Shown here: positions 15,101-27,100 of the stretch, piece after piece
How positions within the stretch are numbered: position 1 is the stretch's first letter
Layout: every line of letters starts with the position of its first letter
Assembly (NCBI GenBank): GCA_028386065.3
Contig: JAKUCV010004712.1
Span: 1 to 64,000 of the forward strand
Length of the DNA: 64,000 bases
Origin: Turnera subulata
Taxonomy: Eukaryota; Streptophyta; Magnoliopsida; Malpighiales; Passifloraceae
Direction: 5' to 3'
Made by a program: the position numbers and the translations under genes
Notes under the pieces: generated by a model
Seen by the model: the letters and a program-made list of their open reading frames with translations, nothing else
Database searches by the model: none
What the model was told of the DNA's origin: nothing

Positions 15101-17338
15101 TGTGAAACTCCAGAATCGCCACGAAATTTCAGAAATTAGCCAAAGGTCGTGTACTAACCCCTAGGGGAAGTACTTGTAAATTCAGAAATGGGCCATAACT
15201 TGTCATCCGGAACTCGCGCTGGGTTAATATTTTTACCACGATCATATCTGAACTCGATCTAAAGGACGGTATGAAACTCCAGCCTAGCCATAAAATTTGA
15301 GAAATTAGCCAAAGGTCGTGTACTAACCCCCTAAGGGAAGCACCCGTAAATTCGAAATGGGTTATAACTTCTCGTCCCGAACTCGCCCTCGGTCAACATT
15401 TTTACCACATTCTTATCCGAACGCGGTCTAAAGGACGGTGTGAAACTCCAGTCTCGCCACGAAATATGAGAAATTAGCCATAGGTCGTGTACTAACCCCT
15501 AGGGGAAGGACCCCTAAATTCGAAATGGGCCCTAACTTATCGTCCGGAACTCGCCTTGGGTCAAGTTTTTTACAACGTTCTTATCTGAATGTGATCTAAA
15601 GAGCGGTATGAAACTCCAGCCTCCCATAAAATTTGAGAAATTAGCCAAAGGTCGTGTACTAACCCCTAGGGGAAGTACCTATAAATTCCAAATGGGTCAT
15701 AACTTCTCGTCTGGAACATAGGTCAATCTTTTTACCACGTTCTTATCTGAAAGCGATCTAGAGGATGATATGAAACTCCAGCCTCGCCACGAAATTTGAG
15801 AAATTAGCCAAAGGCCATGTACTAACCCCTAGGGGAAGTACTTGTAAATTCGAAATGGGCCATAACTTCTCGTCCGGAAGTCGCCCTGGGTCATTCTTTT
15901 TACCACGTTCATATCTGAACGCGATCTAGAGAACGGTATGAAACTCCAGCCTCATCACGAAATTTGAGAAATTAGCCAAAGGTCGTGTACTAACCCTAGG
16001 CGAAGACCCGTAAATTCGAAATAGGCCATAACTTCTCGTCCGGAACTCGTCCTCGGTCAATCTTTTTGCCATATTCTTATCTGAACGGGATCTAGAGGAT
16101 GGTATGAAAATCCAGCCTCGCCACGAAGTTTGAGAAATTAGCCAAAGGTCGTGTACTAACCCCTAGGGGAAGTACCTATAAATTCCAAATGGGCCATAAC
16201 TTCTCGTCTGGAACTTAGGTCAATCTTTTTACCACGTTCTTATCCTGAAGGACAGTTTGAAACTCCAGTCTCGCCACAAAATTTGTGAAATTAGCCAAAG
16301 GTCATGTACTAACCCCCTAAAGGAAGCACCCCTAAATTCGAAATGGGCCGTAACTTCTCATCCGGAACTCGCACTGGGTCAGTCTTTTTACCATGTTCTT
16401 ATCTGAATGCGGTCTAACGGATAGTATGAAACTCCAGCCTCGCCACGAAATTTCAGAAATTAGCCAAAGGTCGTGTACTAACCCCTAGGGGAAGTACCTG
16501 TAAATTCAGAGATGGGCCATAACTTCTCGTCCGGAACTCTCCCTGGGTTAGTATTTTTACCACGTTCTTTTCTGAACTCGATCTAAAGGACGGTATGAAA
16601 CTCTAGCCTCGCCACAAAAATTTGAGAAACTAGCCAAAGGTCGTGTACTAACCCCGAGGGGAAGCACGCATAAATTCGAAATGAGCTATAACTTCTCGTC
16701 CCGAACTCGCCCTGGGTTAATATTTTTACCACGTTCTTATCCAAACGCGATCTAAAGGACGGTGTCAAACTCTAGTCTCGCCACGAAATTTGAGAAATAA
16801 GCCAAAGGTCGTGTACTAACCCCTAGGGGAAGGACCCCCAATTTCGAAATGAGCCCTAACTTATCGTCCGGAACTCGCCTTAGGTCAAGTTTTTTACAAC
16901 GTTCTTATCTGAACGTGATCTAAAGAGCGGTATGAAACTCCAGCCTCCCACAAAATGTGTGAAATTAGCCAAAGGTCGTGTACTAACCCCTACGGGAAGT
17001 ACCTATAAATTCCAAATGGGTCATAACTTCTCGTCTGGAACTTAGGTCAATCTTTTTACCACGTTCTTATCTGAAAGCGACCTACAGGACTATGTGAAAC
17101 TCCAGCCTCGCCACGAAATTTGAGAAATTAGCCAAATGCCATGTACTAACCCCTAGGGGAAGTACCCGTAAATACGAAATGGGCCATAACTTCTCGTCCG
17201 GAACTCGCCCTGGGTCAATCTTTTTACCACGTTCTTATCTGAACGCGATATAGAGAACGGTATGAAACTCCAGCCTCATCACGAAATTTGAGAAATTAGC
17301 CAAAGGTCGTGTACTAACCCTAGGCGAAGACCCGTAAA
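199..17338. repeat. Satellite array, segment 1 (~168-bp monomers)
   Basis: Head-to-tail monomers of about 166-170 bp fill this segment without a gap. Each carries the same landmarks in order: 'gaaactccagcctcgcc', 'gaaattagccaaaggtcgtg', the palindrome 'cccctagggg', 'gggccataacttctcg', 'tccggaactcgcc', 'ttaccacgttcttatc' and 'gatctaaaggac'. Subtypes differ by diagnostic changes, for example 'ccttgggtcaagttttttacc', 'cgtcctcggtcaatctttttgccat', 'ctggaacttaggtcaat' and 'ccagcctcccac'. Long blocks recur: 5.25-7.6 kb is repeated at 12.45-14.8 kb (offset ~7.2 kb), and 2.6-4.4 kb at about 10.75-12.45 kb (offset ~8.2 kb). Truncated monomers occur near 375-390, 1365-1380 and 16240-16260. Short minus-strand open frames here carry no known domain. 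Confidence 0.97.
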
Positions 17339-17720
17339 GGATGAGCAGATTTTGAGAGCTCAACACACAAACACATTCACAAGAGTTGAGAAAAACACTC
17401 TAGGCTCTCTTGCTCTCGGAAATTCTGCAGCTAGCACTGTTGTTCGAGAGTGCTCGAGTTAGTGATCGTGAGACAGTTGCTAGCAGTCATCAACGTTTCG
17501 TGTGGATACCGTAGAGGAGTCGGATTTCTGTCCAATTCTTGCTGATTCGTATCATCAGTTGAGTGAAAGATCTCAACCAAACCAGGTACGAAATTTTTGT
17601 TATTCGGTTTACCCCGTTTCGCATGGATCCTCCATTAGTTTCGGGTTTTTCCGCTGCACAAATTGTTTCTTTGTTTGCATACCCGGTTACTTACAGATTA
17701 CATACACATTAACGTAACTA
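17339..17720 (+). mobile_element. LTR-retrotransposon-like leader, copy 1
   Basis: The left part of the insert resembles the U5 end and untranslated leader of a plant Ty1/copia-type element: 'gtggataccgtagaggag', then 'ttcttgctgattcgtatcat', then a splice-donor-like 'ccag|gtacga' near 17583. An ATG near 17625 opens a 29-codon frame beginning MDPPLVSGFSAAQ and stops soon after. No primer-binding site, gag core or polymerase motif follows, so at most this is a fragment. The retroelement assignment is by recall of similar LTRs; an alternative is the 5' leader of a captured host gene. Confidence 0.35.
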
Positions 17721-17959
17721 AAATGTTAAGTTGGGCTCAATTAGCTTTTAAATCACCGAATACAAGCAACCTAATAACAGCTTTGAAACATTGACAGCTT
17801 GAAACAAAACATCCATCCTCCATCCTTTAGAATTATTTATAAAAACGTGGGTAAGGGAAGAGATAAATGTTGTTAAAGAATTTAAAATTGGACATCCAAA
17901 AAATTTAGGTGTTTTCAAATAAAAAGATGAGAAAAATAATGGTACTAAAATCAAATTTA

Positions 17960-18648
17960 GCATTTGCGGCAGATCTGTGTTTTATCAAGGGAATTGATAT
18001 GAACGATACTGTCCACGGCAGCAATAGCAATACCTTATAGGGCACCCAAAGAAATGAAAACGTCAGCTTAACAAAAAAAAAAAAAGCTAGCCCAGGAAGT
18101 TGGAATTCTCAAAAGTCAATTACAATCAATTTCTTTGACATCCCAAGAAGCAATATAACTTGGCAAGGACTACAGTACCTTGTCACTGATGAATCGGTTG
18201 GCAGCAAGTTTAATAGTGGCGGAGCAAGATATAACACGTTTAATCTGTTCAGAGCTATGAGCTAATAAAATATGAAGGACTTGCTTCAACTAATTTGAAG
18301 CTGTAGTTGGATGAATTTCTTTCACTAGAATAATGATATATAAGAGAGCTACTTTTGGCAACGAAGATTGGCTCCACATCTAGGTGATCGGAGGATAATG
18401 TTAGGCACAGTGAATATTTTCTAATTACAATAAAGCATTTAACAAAGAGCATAAAGATATGCCAAATTAGTTATTGTCATACCATTTTGGGGGCAGTGTA
18501 GTGTGTTTGTATATAGTTTTGAAGATCATCCCTAGTGATGGTCATGATCATATATTGAGCAGGTCCAAGAATAGTTCTAGCCAAAGGAGTGTACTGGAAT
18601 GAGTGGCATGTAAATGGTCGAAAACAACTACTTCATTTGCGATTCAAC
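17960..18648 (-). pseudogene. Mitochondrial processing peptidase beta-type gene fragment, copy 1
   Basis: Read on the minus strand, 18648-18483 starts after a polypyrimidine/AG acceptor and encodes NEVVVFDHLHAT; then a frameshift leads into FQYTPLARTILGPAQ and TRDDLQNYIQTHYTAP, ending at an AG/GTATG-type donor. This matches the M16 metallopeptidase-like beta subunit of mitochondrial processing peptidase (also the cytochrome bc1 core protein in plants), region following the zinc-binding half. Further on, ATIKLAANRFISDK before a GT donor at 18179, and IAIAAV near 18013-18030, match the family's C-terminal 'VKRVAN.(F/Y)I.D(K/Q) DIAI' stretch. Exons between these are missing, the frame is broken and the last acceptor is off by one, so it is a decayed fragment. 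Similarity was recognised by eye from memory of the plant proteins. Confidence 0.75.
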
Positions 18649-19236
18649 CTAAAAAAAGTTCCATGAATCAAGATCTTTAACTGATAGAAAGTAAGACAGG
18701 ATAATCTAGCAACATTCTCAGAAAATATCGAAATAAAATAAATATAGGTGTTCGCGCACGAACAATGAGCGACCAATGGCTTTACCGGATCCGACCTGTT
18801 GATAGGCCGAACGGACGGTGTTGCACATCCTGGACCGGGTTTTGGTGTTTTTGGATTTTCTAAACTAAGTTATCTAGGAAGACATATTAAATTCTACACT
18901 ATTGTGCGATAGAAGTAAATATAAATTTAATAAAAATAATTTGATTGATTTCTTGACGATGATTTCAGGATCCTTGTACAAGAAAAGTCGAGTGCCTTAT
19001 ATAGGCGCACAAGTTCTTCCCCAGATAAGCTAGTCTAAATTACAAGATTCAAACTTATAGTCTGCCTTCTGCCTTCCAAATCTGCGATGATAAGACACAG
19101 ATGTTTCAAATCCTTCCCCGAACCTATTTCAAGTTTGAAATCCCTTTGTAGGATATCCTTAAAACCTCCCTCGAAATTTGAAACTCAAAGCTATCCACTG
19201 AGTCAATTTCAAAATCAAAATGCCTTCTGTTGGAAT
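18649..19236. other. AT-rich insert DNA without a recognisable gene, copy 1
   Basis: This may hold remnants of intron or upstream sequence of the peptidase fragment. Around 18748-18830 is a GC-richer patch ('gttcgcgcacgaac', 'gaccgggttttggtg') that looks foreign to its AT-rich surroundings, possibly part of another transposable element. No long open frame or RNA gene was seen. Confidence 0.5.
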
Positions 19237-19352
19237 CCACCGTCTTGACAGACTCGACAATTAATCTGCCAACTTGACAGACTTGACAATTGGTCCACCA
19301 ACTTAACAGACTCGACACCTAATCTGTCAACTTGACAGACTTAACAATTCTT
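19237..19352 (+). repeat. 29-bp minisatellite, four copies, copy 1 of the insert
   Basis: Four exact-length 29-bp units follow each other: 19237-19265, 19266-19294, 19295-19323 and 19324-19352. Each has the form 'c(c/t)(a/g)(c/t)c(a/g)...ttgacagact(c/t)gacaatt', with alternate units more alike (units 1 and 3 start 'ccacc', units 2 and 4 start 'ctg'). This suggests growth by doubling of a two-unit block. The same array is present in the second insert at 32748-32863. Confidence 0.85.
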
Positions 19353-19918
19353 ACGGGCCAAAAAGATCAAATGATCCATCATAATTATCCAAGCCATAAC
19401 AATCAAAGATCGGCCCAACTGACAGCCCATCAACGATTTTTTGTTAGTACAAGGGAAAAAATTTTGCACACTTCTAACCAAAACCAGATCCATCCATTGA
19501 ATAAAAGGCCAACATCACAATTAACTAGTAGTTTGTTTTAAGGAAATCCATAAACTATTCTGCCATCACTCCGCATCATGTAGAATATAGAATAGCTTGA
19601 GCATTCTCACAAAGAGGCTTGAGAGTCAAAATCTGAGCATCTCCACTTACTACTCTTAAGATTTATCATTCATCAATGAGTATGCCACAAACTTTCAAAG
19701 GCCTAAAAAATAGGATACCAATTTTTTTCATTTAAGCATGACTTCAAACTGGTGAATAGTAAGATTAGGGTAAAAACACTTTTAAAATGGAAACGCATCC
19801 TACAACTTTTCAAATCTATCAGGACATAATTACAAAGTAAGTCGCACAGTAGTCCTACGAAGCAAGACAAGACCAAATAAGAAAAAAAGAAATCCAAAAC
19901 ATTATCACACAATCTATG
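19353..19918. other. AT-rich insert DNA without a recognisable gene, copy 1
   Basis: Unique AT-rich sequence lies between the minisatellite and the poly-T end of the LINE. Short open frames on both strands have no motif or codon bias that I can recognise. It may be the genomic target DNA into which the LINE inserted. Confidence 0.5.
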
Positions 19919-21176
19919 TTTTTTTTGATGAAGTACGATGCTATATTAGATGGAGAAAGAATATACAAGAAGGGAAGGAATCGTCATGAGAAACAATGAC
20001 AGAGTCCAACCAAAATGCAATCACAAAAACTATAAACTGCTAGGGAAAAAATTATGATTATACCATAACCAGTTTACAAGAGGGGCCACGCCAAGCAGCC
20101 ATGCTATCTGCATTGAGAAGAACAGCCAGCGAATCGTAGGGGAAGCTGGGCTGGTGCGCTTTGATCCATAGCAAAGATCTAAACAGAACCATCTCTAGCA
20201 ATCTGTCCCATACCACCTCTGCGCCATTAAAGATGAGTTTATTCCTCAGCAACCATAAATTCTAAATCATAGTATAGAACACCACCATCCATGGATCCCT
20301 AGCTCGCACAGAACCAACAAGCCCCATCCATTGAACAAAGAGCTTGTCCAAAGATTGCGGCATACACCAGCTTACACCCCGCCACTCACACACCTTGTTC
20401 CAAGCTTTCCAAACATATCCACACAGCCCAAATAGATGATCCCTATCTTCTAGCTCCTCATCATAGAACGGGCACATCGCATTCTCACGCAAAATGATAT
20501 TCCTTCTAAGCAAAAGGGATCTCACTGCAACACCATTATTAAGAACAAACCACATAAAGCACTCCACCTTAGGTGGAGCACAACGCATCCATACCCAAGG
20601 TAAACCGCAGCACGAATACGAGTTATGAAAAATAAACTCATATCCAGATTTGACAAAGTACTTACCAGAAGAGTCCTCCATCCACCGCCACCCATCCACT
20701 GAACCCATCTTTAGGACCACTTCTTCCAAGCACCTGATAAGCACAGACACCTCCACCATCTCCCAAGAATAAGGATTCCTTCTCCAATTAAAATCCCAAC
20801 TACCACAACCATTGACTACACTAAACAGATTTGAAACAGACGCAAATTTGCTATTTGATAGAGCAAATAAGCGAGGATATAAATCCATTAGGACCCCTAC
20901 AGAGAGCCACCGATCAGTCCAAAATCTACAAGTGCACCCATTCATCAAATCCACCATCACACGACTACACAAACTAACCCCTCCTCTAGTAGAATCCTCA
21001 CGCACTCTGACAATATTCTTCCATATACTAGATGCTGCATCTAAATTAAAGGCAGGCCAAGAGGGCACTGAATCCCACTTGTACAACACAGACACAAGAC
21101 GACACCACACAGGAGCACCATCCGGGTGAACCTCAAGATTGACAAATCTCCAAAGCCATTTGAAGAGAAGACACTG
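19919..21176 (-). mobile_element. LINE (L1-type) 3' end: ORF2 C-terminus with zf-RVT domain, copy 1
   Basis: Minus-strand translation from 21176 gives QCLLFKWLWRF, then FWTDRWL, SGKYFVKSGYEF, APPKVECFMWFVLN, and the zinc-binding-like CPFYDEELEDRDHLFGLC. After an in-frame TAG at 20262-20264 it continues with NLWLLRNKLIFNG. This order is that of the region after the reverse transcriptase in plant L1-type LINE ORF2 (the zf-RVT domain). The second cysteine of the usual CxxC is Tyr here. The 3' end is marked by 'cttcatcaaaaaaaa' (poly-T at 19919-19926 on the plus strand), the usual plant LINE tail. The reverse transcriptase and endonuclease parts are absent: the 5' side is cut at the satellite junction. 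Non-functional. Confidence 0.9.
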
Positions 21177-24100
21177 ATTCGAAATGGGCCATAACTCGTC
21201 CTCGGTCAATTTTTTTGCCATATTCTTATTTGAACGCGATCTAGAGGATGGTATGAAACTTCAGCCTCGCCACGAAATTTGAGAAATTAGCCAAAAGTCG
21301 TGTACTAACCCCTAGGGGAAGTACCTATAAATTCCAAATGGGCCATAACTTCTCGTCTGGAACTTAGGTCAATTTTTTACCACGTTCTTATCCAAACGCG
21401 ATCTAAAGGACAGTATGAAACTCCAGTCTCGCCACAAAATTTGTGAAATTAGACGAAGGTCGTGTACTAACCCCTAGGGGAAGGACCCCTAAATTCAAAA
21501 TGGGCCCTAACTTCTCGTCCGGAACTCGCTGGGTCAAGTTTTTTACCACATTCTTATCTGAATGCGATCTAAAGAACGGTATCAAACTCCAGCCTCGCCA
21601 CGAAATTTCAAAAATTAGCCAAAGGTCGTGTACTAACCCCTAAGGGAAGCACCCCTAAATTCAAAATGGGCCCTAACTTCTCATCGGGAACTCGCACTGG
21701 GTCAATCTTTTTACCACGTTCTTATTTGAATGCGGTCTAAAGGACAGTATGAAACTCTAGCCTCGCCACGAAATTTCAGAAATTAGCCAAAGGTCGTGTA
21801 CTAACCCCTAGGGGAATTACCCGTAAATTCAGAAATGGGCCATAACTTCTCGTCCGGAACTCGCCCTGTGTTAAAATTTTTACCACATTCTTATCTGAAC
21901 TCGATCTAAAGGACGGTATGAAACTCCAACCTCGCCACAAAATTTGTGAAATTCACCAAAGGTCGTGTACTAACCCCTAGGGGAAGCACCCGTAAAGACG
22001 AAATGGGCTATAACTTCTCGTCCCGAACTCGCCCTGGGTTAATATTTTTACCACGTTCTTATCCGAACGCGATCTAAAGGACGATGTGAAACTCCAGTCT
22101 CGCCACGAAATTTGAGAAATTAGCCAAAGGTCATGTACTAACCCCTAGGGGAAGGACCCCTAAATTCGAAATGAGCCCTAAGTTATCGTCCGGAACTCGC
22201 CTTGGGTCAAGTTTTTTACAACGTTCTTGTCTGAACGTGATCTAATGAGCGGTATGAAACTCCAGCCTCCCACAAAATTTGAGAAATTAGCCAAAGGTCG
22301 TGTACTAACCCCTAAGCGAAGTACCTATAAATTCCAAATGGGTCATAACTTCTCGTCTGGAACTTAGGTCATTTTTTTACCACGTTCTTATCTGAAAGCG
22401 ATCTACAGGACGATGTCAAACTCCAGCCTCGCCACGAATTTTGAGAAATTAGCCAAAGGCCATGTAATAACCCCTAGGGGAAGTACCCGTAAATACGAAA
22501 TGTGCCGAAATTTTTCGTCCGGAACTCGCCCTAGGTCAATCTTTTTACCACGTTCTTGTCTAAACGCGATCTAGAGAATGGTACGAGACTCCAGCCTCAT
22601 CAGAAAAATTTGAGAACTTAGCCAAAGGTCGTGTACTAACCGTAGGCGAAGACCCGTAAATTCGAAATGGGCCATAACTTCTCGCCCGGAACTCGTGCTC
22701 GGTCAATTTTTTTGCCATATTCTTATCTGAACGCGATCTAGAGGCTGGTATGAAACTCCAGCCTCGCCACGATATTTGAGAAATTAGCCAAAGGTCGTGT
22801 ACTAACCCCTAGGGGAAGTACCTGTAAATTCAGAAATGGGCCATAACTTCTCGTCCAGAACTCACCCTGGGTTAATATTTTTACCACGTTCATATCTGAA
22901 CTCGATCTAAAGGACGGTATGAAACTCCAACCTCGCCACAAAATTTGAGAAACTAGCCAAAGTTCGTGTACTAAGCCCTAGGGGAAGCACCCGTAAATTC
23001 GAAATGGGCTATAAGTTCTCGTCCGGAACTAGCCCTGGGTCAATATTTTTACCACGTTCTTATCCGAACACGATCTAATGGACGGTGTGAAACTCCAGTC
23101 TCGCCACAAAATTTGTGAAATTAGCCAAAGGTCGTGTACTAATCCCTAGGGGAAGGACCCTTAAATTCAAAATGGGCCCTAACTTCTCGTCCGGAACTCG
23201 CCATGGGTCAAGTTTTTTACCACGTTCTTTTCTGAACGCGATCTAAAGGACGGTATCAAACTCGAGCCTCGCCACGAAATTTGAGAAATTAGCCAAAGGT
23301 CATGTACTAGCCCCCTAAGGGAAGCACCCCTAAATTCGAAATGGGCCGTAACTTCTCATCCGGAACTCGCACTGGGTCAATTTTTTTACCACGTTCTTAT
23401 CTGAATGCGGTCCAAAGGACAGTATGAAACTTCATCCTCGCCACGAAATTTTAAAAATTAGCCAAAGGTCGTGTGCTATCCCCTAAGGTAAGTACCTGTA
23501 AATTCAGAAATGGGCCATAACTTCTCGTCCGGAACTCGCCCTGGGTTAATATTTTTACCACGTTCTTATCTGAACTCGATCTAAAGGACGGTATGAAACT
23601 CCAGCCTTGCCACAAAATTTTGAGAAACTAGCCAAAGGTCGTGTACTAACCCCTAGGGGAAGCACGCGTAAATTCGAAATGGGCTATAACTTCTCGTCCC
23701 GAACTCGCCCTGGGTCAATATTTTTACCACGTTCTAATCCAAACGCGATCTAAAGGACGGTGTCAAACTCCAGTCTTGCCACGAAATTTGAGAAATTAGC
23801 CAAAGGTCGTGTACTAACCCCTAGGGGAAGGACACCTAAATTCGAAATGAGCCCTAATTTATCGTCCGGAACTCGCCTTGGGTCAAATTTTTTACAACGT
23901 TCTTATCTGAACATGATCTAAAGAGCGGTATGAAACTCCAGCCTCCCACAAAATTTGAGAAATTAGCCAAAGGTCGTGTACTAACCCCGAGGGGAAGTAC
24001 CTATAAATTTCAAATGGGTCATAACTTCTCGTGTGGAAATTAAGTCAGTTTTTTTGCCACGTTTTATCTGAAAGCGATCTACAGGACGATGTGAAACTCC

Positions 24101-27100
24101 AGCCTCGCGAAGAAATTTGAGAAATTAGCCAAAGGCCATGCACTAACCCTTAGGGGAAGTACCCGTAAATACGAAATCGGCCATAACTTCTCGTCCGGAA
24201 CTCGCCCTGGGTCAATTTTTTACCACGTTCTTATCTGAACGCGATCTAGAGAATGGTATGAAACTCCAGCCTCATCACGAAATTTGAGAAATTAGCCAAA
24301 GGTCGTGTACTAACCCTAGGCGAAGACCCGTAAATTCGAAATAGGCCATAACTTCTCATCCGGAACTCGTCCTCGGTCAATCTTTTTGCCATATTCTTAT
24401 CTGAACGCGATCTAGAGGATGGTATGAAACTCCAGCCTCGCCACGAAATTTGAGAAATTAGCCAAAGGTCGTGTACTAACCCCTAGGGGAAGTACCTATA
24501 AATTCCAAATGGGCCATAACTTCTCGTCTGGAACTTAGGTCAAACTTTTTACCACGTTCTTATCCGAACGCGCTCTAAATGACAGTATGAAACTCCAGTC
24601 TCGCCACAAAATTTGTGAAATTAGCCAAAGGTCGTGTACTATCCCCTAGGGGAAGGACCCCTAAATTCAAAATGGGCCCTAACTTCTCGTTCGGAACTTG
24701 CCTTGGGTCAAGTCTTTTACCACGTTCTTATCTGAACGCGATCTAAAGGACGGTATCAAACTCCAGCCTCGCCACGAAATTTAAGAAATTAGCCAAAGGT
24801 CATGTACTAACCCCCTAAGGGAAGCACCCCTAAATTCGAAATGGGCTGTAACTTCTCATCCGGAACTCGCACTGGGTCAATCTTTTTACCACGTTCTTAT
24901 TTGAAAGCATTCTACAGGACGATGTGAAACTCCAGAAATTAGCCAAAGGCCATGTACTAACCCCTAGGGGAAGTACCCGTAAATACGAAATCGGCCAAAA
25001 CTTCTCGTCCGAAACTCGCCCTGGGTCAATCTTTTTACCACGTTCTTATCTAAACGCGATCTAGAGAACGGTATCAAACTCCAGCCTCATCACGAAATTT
25101 GAGAAATTAGCCAAAGGTCGTGTACTAACCCTAGGCGAAGACCTGTAAATTCGAAATGGGCCATAATTTCTCGTCCAGAACTCGTCCGGAACTCGTCCTC
25201 GGTCAATTTTTTTGCCATATTCTTATCTGAACGCGATCTAGAGGATGGTATGAAACTCCAGCCTCGCCACGAAATTTGAGAAATTAGCCAAAGGTCGTGT
25301 ACTAACCCCTAGGGGAAGTACGTATAAATTCCAAATGGGCCATATCTTCTCGTCTGGAACTTAGGTCAATTTTTTTACCACGTTCTTATCCGAATGCGAT
25401 CTAAAGGACAGTATGAAACTCCAGTTTCGCCACAAAATTTGTGAAATTAGGCAAAGGTCGTGCACTAAGCCCTAGGGGAAGGAGCCCCAAATTCAAAATG
25501 GGTCGTAACTTCTCGTCCGGAACTCGCCTTGGGTCAAGTTTTTTACCATGTTCTTATCTGAACGCGATCTAAAGGACGGTATCAAACTCCAGCCTCGCCA
25601 CGAAATTTGAGAAACTAGCCAAAGGTCATGTACTAACCCCCTAAGGGAAGCACCCCTAATTTCGAAATGGGTCGTAACTTCTCATCCGGAACTCGCACTG
25701 GGCTAATTTTTTACCACGTTCTTAACTGAATGCGGTCTAAAGGACAGTATGAAACTCCATCCTCGCCACGAAATTTTAGAAATTAGCCAATGGTCGTGTA
25801 CTAACCCCTAGGGGAAGTACCTGTAAATTCAGAAATGGGCCATAACTTCTCGTCTGGAACTCGCCCTGGGTTAATATTTTTACCACGTTCTTATCTAAAC
25901 TCGATCTAAAGGACGGTATGAAACTCCAGCCTCGCCACAAAATTTGAGAAATTGGCCAAAGGTCGTGTACTAACACCTAGGGGAAGCATCCGTAAATTCG
26001 AAATGGGCTATAACTTCTCGTCCCGAACTTGCCCTCGGTCAATCTTTTTACCACATTCTTATCCGAACGCGATCTAAAGCACAGTATGAAACTCCAGTCT
26101 CGCCACAAAATTTGTGAAATTAGCCAAAGGTCGTGTACTAACCCCTAGGGGAAGGACCCCTAAGTTCAAAATGGGCCCTAACTTCTCGTCCGGAACTTGC
26201 CTTGGGTCAAGTTTTTTACCACGTTCTTATCTAAACGCGATCTAAAGGACGGTATCAAACTCCAGCCTCGCCACAAAATTTGAGAAATTAGCCAAAGGTC
26301 ATGTACTAACCCCCTAAGGGAAGCACCCCTAAATTAGAAATGGGCTGTAACTTCTCATCCGGAACTCGCACTGGGTCAATTTTTTTGCCCCATTCTTATC
26401 TGAATGCGGTCTAAAGGACAGTGTCAAACTCCAGAATCGCCATGAAATTTCAGAAATTAGCCAAAGGTCGTGTACTAACCCCTAGGGGAAGTACCCGTAA
26501 ATTCAGAAATGGGCCATAACTTCTCATCCGGAACTCGCGCTGGGTTAATATTTTTACCCTGATCTTATCTGAACTCGATCTATAGGACGGTATGAAACTC
26601 CAGCCTAGCCACAAAATTTGAGAAATTAGCCAAAGGTCGTGTACTAACCCTTAGGGGAAGTACCTGTAAATTCAGAAATGGGCCATAACTTCTCGTCCGG
26701 AACTCTCCCTGGGTTAATATTTTTACCACATTCTTATCTTAGCTCGATCTAAAGGACGATATGAAACTCTAGCCTCGCCACAAAATTTGAGAAATTAGCC
26801 AAAGGTCGTGTACTAACTCCTAGGGGAAGCACCCATAAATTCGAAATGGGCTATAACTTCTCGTCCCGAACTCGCCCTCGGTCAATCTTCTTACCACGTT
26901 CTTGTCCGAATGCGATCTAAAGGAGAGTATGAAACTCCAGTCTCGACACAAAATTTGTGAAATTAGCCAAAGGTCGTGTAGTAACCCCTAGAGGAAGGAC
27001 CCCTAAATTCAAAATGGGCCCTAACTTCTCGTCCGGAACTCGCCTTGGGTCAAGTTTTTTACCACGTTCTTATTTGAACGCGATCTAAAGGACGGTATCA

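Larger units (their letters stand above)
17339..21176. repeat. Non-satellite insert, copy 1 (composite of gene fragment and retroelements)
   Basis: Satellite stops after 'gacccgtaaa' and resumes at 'attcgaaatggg', so the insert sits at one point inside a monomer with at most a base of overlap; about 14 bp of the resumed monomer ('tctcgtccggaact') is missing. The 3838-bp insert contains, left to right, an LTR-like leader, a decayed mitochondrial-peptidase gene fragment on the minus strand, an AT-rich part with a 29-bp minisatellite, and a minus-strand LINE 3' end. It recurs at 30850-34686 with roughly 1-2% differences by eye, scattered over coding and non-coding parts alike. That pattern fits neutral drift after duplication. 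Confidence 0.93.

Noticed and set aside
20812..21129. 105-codon plus-strand open frame (also 34322-34639)
   Set aside because: It lies entirely opposite the LINE ORF2 fragment, which has recognisable protein motifs; the plus-strand translation has none.
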